From Verrucomicrobia subdivision 6 bacterium (GTDB lineage: Bacteria; Verrucomicrobiota; Verrucomicrobiia; Methylacidiphilales; Verrucolacustridaceae), in NCBI GenBank assembly GCA_945874125.1, contig CAMCFB010000001.1:1-64000 (forward strand): a DNA stretch of 64,000 nucleotides, given 5' to 3'. This document shows positions 61,926 to 64,000 of the stretch, piece after piece. A program made the translations under genes and the position numbers. Under the pieces are notes generated by a model that saw nothing but the letters and a program-made list of their open reading frames with translations, was not told the origin of the DNA and ran no database searches. Numbering within the stretch: position 1 is the stretch's first letter; each line of letters starts with the position of its first letter.

Positions 61926-62624
61926 ATGGCAATGAAGTCGAAATCGAAAAAAGGCACAAAATCCTCTTCCCAGAAGTCCTCCAAGAAGAAGGCTCAGCCG
62001 CGTTCATCTCCAAAAAGTAAGAAGAAAAGCCCGTCCGCAAAGGTAGTGGCGCCAAAAAAACCTTCCGGGCCCCCTTTCCCAATCAAAACACCCGCTAATT
62101 TCCTCCGCCCACTAGAGGAAAACCTGAAACCAGCCAAACCCCCGAAATTTTCCCCCGCCTTTCTCGAGCGGCAAAAACTCAAACTTTCCGAGCTCAGGGA
62201 TCATATCGTCGATCAAATGCAGGGTGTCACGAAAGACAGCCTTCGCGAAAGGGGTGAAGGGGGCGGCTCGGCCTTCGGCATGCACCAAGCGGATGCCGGC
62301 AGCGACGCTTACGAAAAAGATTTTGCCCTCAGCCTTCTCAGCCAAGAGCAGGACGCTTTGTATGAGATCGAGTCCGCTCTGAAGCGCATTCAATCCCACG
62401 TCTATGGGGTTTGTGAAATGTCGGGTCAGCCCATCCCGGTGGCTCGGTTGGAAGCCATTCCCTTCGCTCGTTTTACCGTCGAATGCCAGACCCGTTTTGA
62501 ACAGGAACACAAAGGTAAAAATCGTTGGGAACCTGCCCAGCCGCTGATGGACTCGAACGAAACCTCCGAGGAGGAGAGTGGCGAAGAGTCCGATGAAGAA
62601 GAGAAAGTCAAATCCAAGGAGTAA
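61926..62624 (+). CDS. DksA/TraR-family protein with incomplete zinc finger
   Basis: A 232-residue protein. The first 60 residues are extremely Lys/Ser-rich. A helical region with many Asp/Glu follows ([37 protein letters not shown]) and then the DksA-type C4 region [29 protein letters not shown]. Only one Cys of each pair remains (C...S and T...C), so zinc binding is doubtful. DksA proteins act in the RNA polymerase secondary channel. A Glu-rich tail ends the protein. It precedes rpsR and rpmB. Confidence 0.85.
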   Translation: MAMKSKSKKGTKSSSQKSSKKKAQPRSSPKSKKKSPSAKVVAPKKPSGPPFPIKTPANFLRPLEENLKPAKPPKFSPAFLERQKLKLSELRDHIVDQMQGVTKDSLRERGEGGGSAFGMHQADAGSDAYEKDFALSLLSQEQDALYEIESALKRIQSHVYGVCEMSGQPIPVARLEAIPFARFTVECQTRFEQEHKGKNRWEPAQPLMDSNETSEEESGEESDEEEKVKSKE

Positions 62625-62629
62625 CGCGT

Positions 62630-62860
62630 ATGATCGTAAAAAAAGCCCGCCGCCCACGCCGTATGAATCGCTCTGCGCCCCGTCGCCGAATCGACATCAA
62701 CGGCCAAGCCATCGACTTCCGTAATGTGGAACTTCTCCGTAAGTTCATCACGGAAACAGGTAAAATTTTGCCCCGTAAAGTTACCGGAATGCCGGCCTAC
62801 CTCCATCGTCAACTCAACACCGCCATCAAGAGGGCCCGTAACGTCCTCCTCCTCAAATGA
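62630..62860 (+). CDS. rpsR: 30S ribosomal protein S18
   Basis: Seventy-six residues with the S18 core ([26 protein letters not shown], then [17 protein letters not shown]) and a basic N-terminus without Cys. It begins 5 bases after the DksA-like gene, and its stop overlaps rpmB as ATGA. In most bacteria S18 lies with S6 and L9, so this pairing with L28 is notable. Confidence 0.95.
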   Translation: MIVKKARRPRRMNRSAPRRRIDINGQAIDFRNVELLRKFITETGKILPRKVTGMPAYLHRQLNTAIKRARNVLLLK

Positions 62861-63120
62861 GCCGTCGTTGCCAAATCACAGGTGCCGTCCCCTCCCTGGG
62901 GCGCAAAATCATCCGGAGTGGTAAATCGAAAAAGTCGGGCGGTATCGGTACCCACGTGACCGCTAACACCGCCCGTCGTTTCCGCCCCAATCTGCGGACC
63001 AAGCGTATCTACGTCACCGAACTCGGGCGCCACATCACCGTCAAACTCACGGCCCGCGCCATGAAGACGATCGACAAGAATGGCGCCTACTCGACGCTTA
63101 AGCGCGCTGGGTTGGTTTAA
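62857..63120 (+). CDS. rpmB: 50S ribosomal protein L28
   Basis: Eighty-seven residues starting [18 protein letters not shown], the L28 signature, with the [14 protein letters not shown] and TLKRAGLV ends. It contains a single Cys and lacks the CxxC pairs of zinc-binding L28 forms. An imperfect hairpin (CTGACC...GGTCAG) follows at 63123-63148 without a T-run. Confidence 0.95.
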   Translation: MSRRCQITGAVPSLGRKIIRSGKSKKSGGIGTHVTANTARRFRPNLRTKRIYVTELGRHITVKLTARAMKTIDKNGAYSTLKRAGLV

Positions 63121-63150
63121 TCCTGACCCTCGATCGGTGGGAGGTCAGAA

Positions 63151-63459
63151 TTGACGATTCTGCACCTTCTCGCCGCCCCCCCTCGTACCCCGGCCAATAC
63201 ACGATTCTGGCAAAGGGTTCCGGAGGAGTTGAGCGCCGGTAAAACCACCTCGGCTTACCTTTTGCACGAAGGGGCCAGCGCCCTCCTTGACCCTCGCCTG
63301 GCGAAACTCATCGGCCAGGGACTTCGCCTTTTTGCCTGCCCTCGTGCCGTTGACACCTTTGCCCCTCAGGCAAAAGTAGAGCTCGTTCTCGGAGGCCCAG
63401 GCCTTCTCGCTGAGCTGATCGAACGCTCCGCCTCCGTCGAATCCTATAACCCCTCATGA
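63151..63459 (+). CDS. Possible DsrE/F-like small protein
   Basis: A 102-residue ORF with a TTG start and a good Shine-Dalgarno (GGGAGG, 7 bases upstream). The pattern LLHEGASALLDPRLAKLIGQGLRLFACPRAVD followed by a glycine-rich end vaguely recalls DsrE/TusD sulfur-relay proteins, but the match is weak. It overlaps the next small gene as ATGA, supporting that both are real. Confidence 0.5.
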   Translation: MTILHLLAAPPRTPANTRFWQRVPEELSAGKTTSAYLLHEGASALLDPRLAKLIGQGLRLFACPRAVDTFAPQAKVELVLGGPGLLAELIERSASVESYNPS

Positions 63460-63773
63460 AAAGAGTCGCCATTCTTTGCCAAACCGGCCCCGCCGGAAAA
63501 CGTCGTCTCGCGGAGGAGGCCCTTCGCCTCGCCGCGGGTCTCACCGCCACCGGTCGCTTGCGGGTTGATCTGATCCTCTCCGCCTCCGCCCTTGCCCTGC
63601 TGCAACCCGAAATGGGCGGCCCCATCGGCACCTGGGAATCAGTTATCTCCCCCCAAACCAGGATCCTCGTCCCCCCGGGAACCCCAGTTCCCTCCTCGCC
63701 CCCCGTTACCTTCCTCCCCAATGGAGACCCAGAGAAAGTTGCCCAAGGAGCCGATCTCATCCTGCGATTTTAG
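63456..63773 (+). CDS. Possible DsrE/F-like small protein, second of pair
   Basis: A 105-residue ORF beginning MKRVAILCQTGPAGKRRLAEEALRLAAGL, which resembles the first strand and helix of DsrF/TusC-type proteins. The C-terminal half is proline-rich and unlike the family. Coupled to the preceding ORF and followed 50 bases later by a Mur ligase. Function unknown. Confidence 0.5.
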   Translation: MKRVAILCQTGPAGKRRLAEEALRLAAGLTATGRLRVDLILSASALALLQPEMGGPIGTWESVISPQTRILVPPGTPVPSSPPVTFLPNGDPEKVAQGADLILRF

Positions 63774-63823
63774 GGTTTTCGCTCGACTCCCCACATTCTC
63801 TCCTCCATCCGATTAGAGATCCC

Positions 63824-64000
63824 ATGCTCGATCGCGCCCACCTGAAACACCTTCACTTCCTCGGCATCGCTGGCACGGGCATGGGCACGGTCGCGGCCAT
63901 GTTCCGCAAAATCGGCCTTCAAGTCACTGGCTCCGACCAAGCCGTCTACCCCCCCATGTCCGATTTCCTGCGCGATCAAGGCATCACCTTTCATGCAGGC
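63824..64000 (+). CDS. mpl: Mur ligase, probably Mpl type (partial)
   Basis: Fifty-nine codons to the window edge. The nucleotide-sugar loop HFLGIAGTGMGTVAAM and the sequence GSDQAVYPPMSDFLRDQGI match UDP-N-acetylmuramate:tripeptide ligase (Mpl) better than MurC, because Mpl has the VYPPMS segment. Mpl reuses peptidoglycan tripeptide. The C-terminal catalytic and ATP domains are outside the window, so MurC cannot be excluded. Confidence 0.8.
   Translation, partial: MLDRAHLKHLHFLGIAGTGMGTVAAMFRKIGLQVTGSDQAVYPPMSDFLRDQGITFHAG

Noticed and set aside
1-64000. CRISPR array, insertion sequence or prophage
   Set aside because: No direct-repeat array, transposase, integrase or phage gene is recognisable, and gene content is housekeeping throughout.

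Overview
The window reads as chromosome of a Gram-negative bacterium, most plausibly from the Verrucomicrobiota/PVC group (inference from gene content, no 16S present). It has lipid A genes (lpxB, lpxI), outer-membrane barrels and a phosphate-type porin, Lnt, hopanoid and carotenoid synthesis genes and a biosynthetic arginine decarboxylase. It is almost entirely coding. No gap without a gene exceeds about 180 bases, and I see no insertion sequence, prophage, CRISPR array or rRNA. The plus strand is visibly richer in C than G throughout, whichever strand carries the gene, which suggests one replichore with the plus strand lagging.

Layout. 1-4173 (minus): end of an unknown membrane protein, pheA, scpB, scpA, trpS. 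4300-10179: hopanoid block, with hpnC and a fused hpnD-hpnE on plus converging on hpnG and squalene-hopene cyclase on minus. 10259-17430 (minus): glgP, an isochorismatase-like hydrolase, acsA, coaC, gmk, yicC. 17481-23678: a giant AsmA-like protein, then a divergent LysM-protease and small-molecule kinase pair. 23667-28434 (minus): trpB, trpC, prfB with a programmed frameshift, lnt. 28517-31214: cruF converging on crtB and a GGPP-synthase-like gene. 31270-38089: cysE, aroE, a prepilin peptidase, a beta-barrel protein, aroC, aroK, queG. 38086-45900: TPR lipoprotein, epimerase, two tRNA-Leu genes, ferredoxin plus CysJ-like reductase, a frame-split L,D-transpeptidase, an EEP-family phosphohydrolase, a small membrane protein, a porin. 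45897-51551 (minus): a glycosyltransferase-PHP fusion, an ECF sigma/anti-sigma/periplasmic trio, thiS-thiH-thiG. 51657-55428: ispA converging on lpxB, an oxidoreductase and lpxI. 55469-64000: nusA-infB-rbfA behind an attenuator-like leader, a DUF151 nuclease, speA, a DksA-like gene with rpsR and rpmB, two DsrE-like ORFs, and the start of an mpl-type Mur ligase.

How it fits together. Isoprenoid supply (ispA, GGPP synthase) feeds squalene/hopanoid (hpnC, hpnDE, shc, hpnG) and carotenoid (crtB, cruF) branches. Aromatic synthesis genes (aroE, aroC, aroK, pheA, trpB, trpC, trpS) are scattered rather than in one operon. Genes inside transcription units are tightly packed with ATGA-type overlaps. 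Many first genes instead show a -35/-10 promoter ending only 6-9 bases before the start codon and no Shine-Dalgarno, suggesting leaderless mRNAs. The best regulatory findings are the prfB +1 frameshift site, an intrinsic terminator between the nusA promoter and its start codon, and the recurrent leaderless promoter layout. The oddest proteins are the HpnD-HpnE fusion, the glycosyltransferase-PHP fusion, and the CysJ-like reductase lacking its flavodoxin domain but overlapping a ferredoxin gene.
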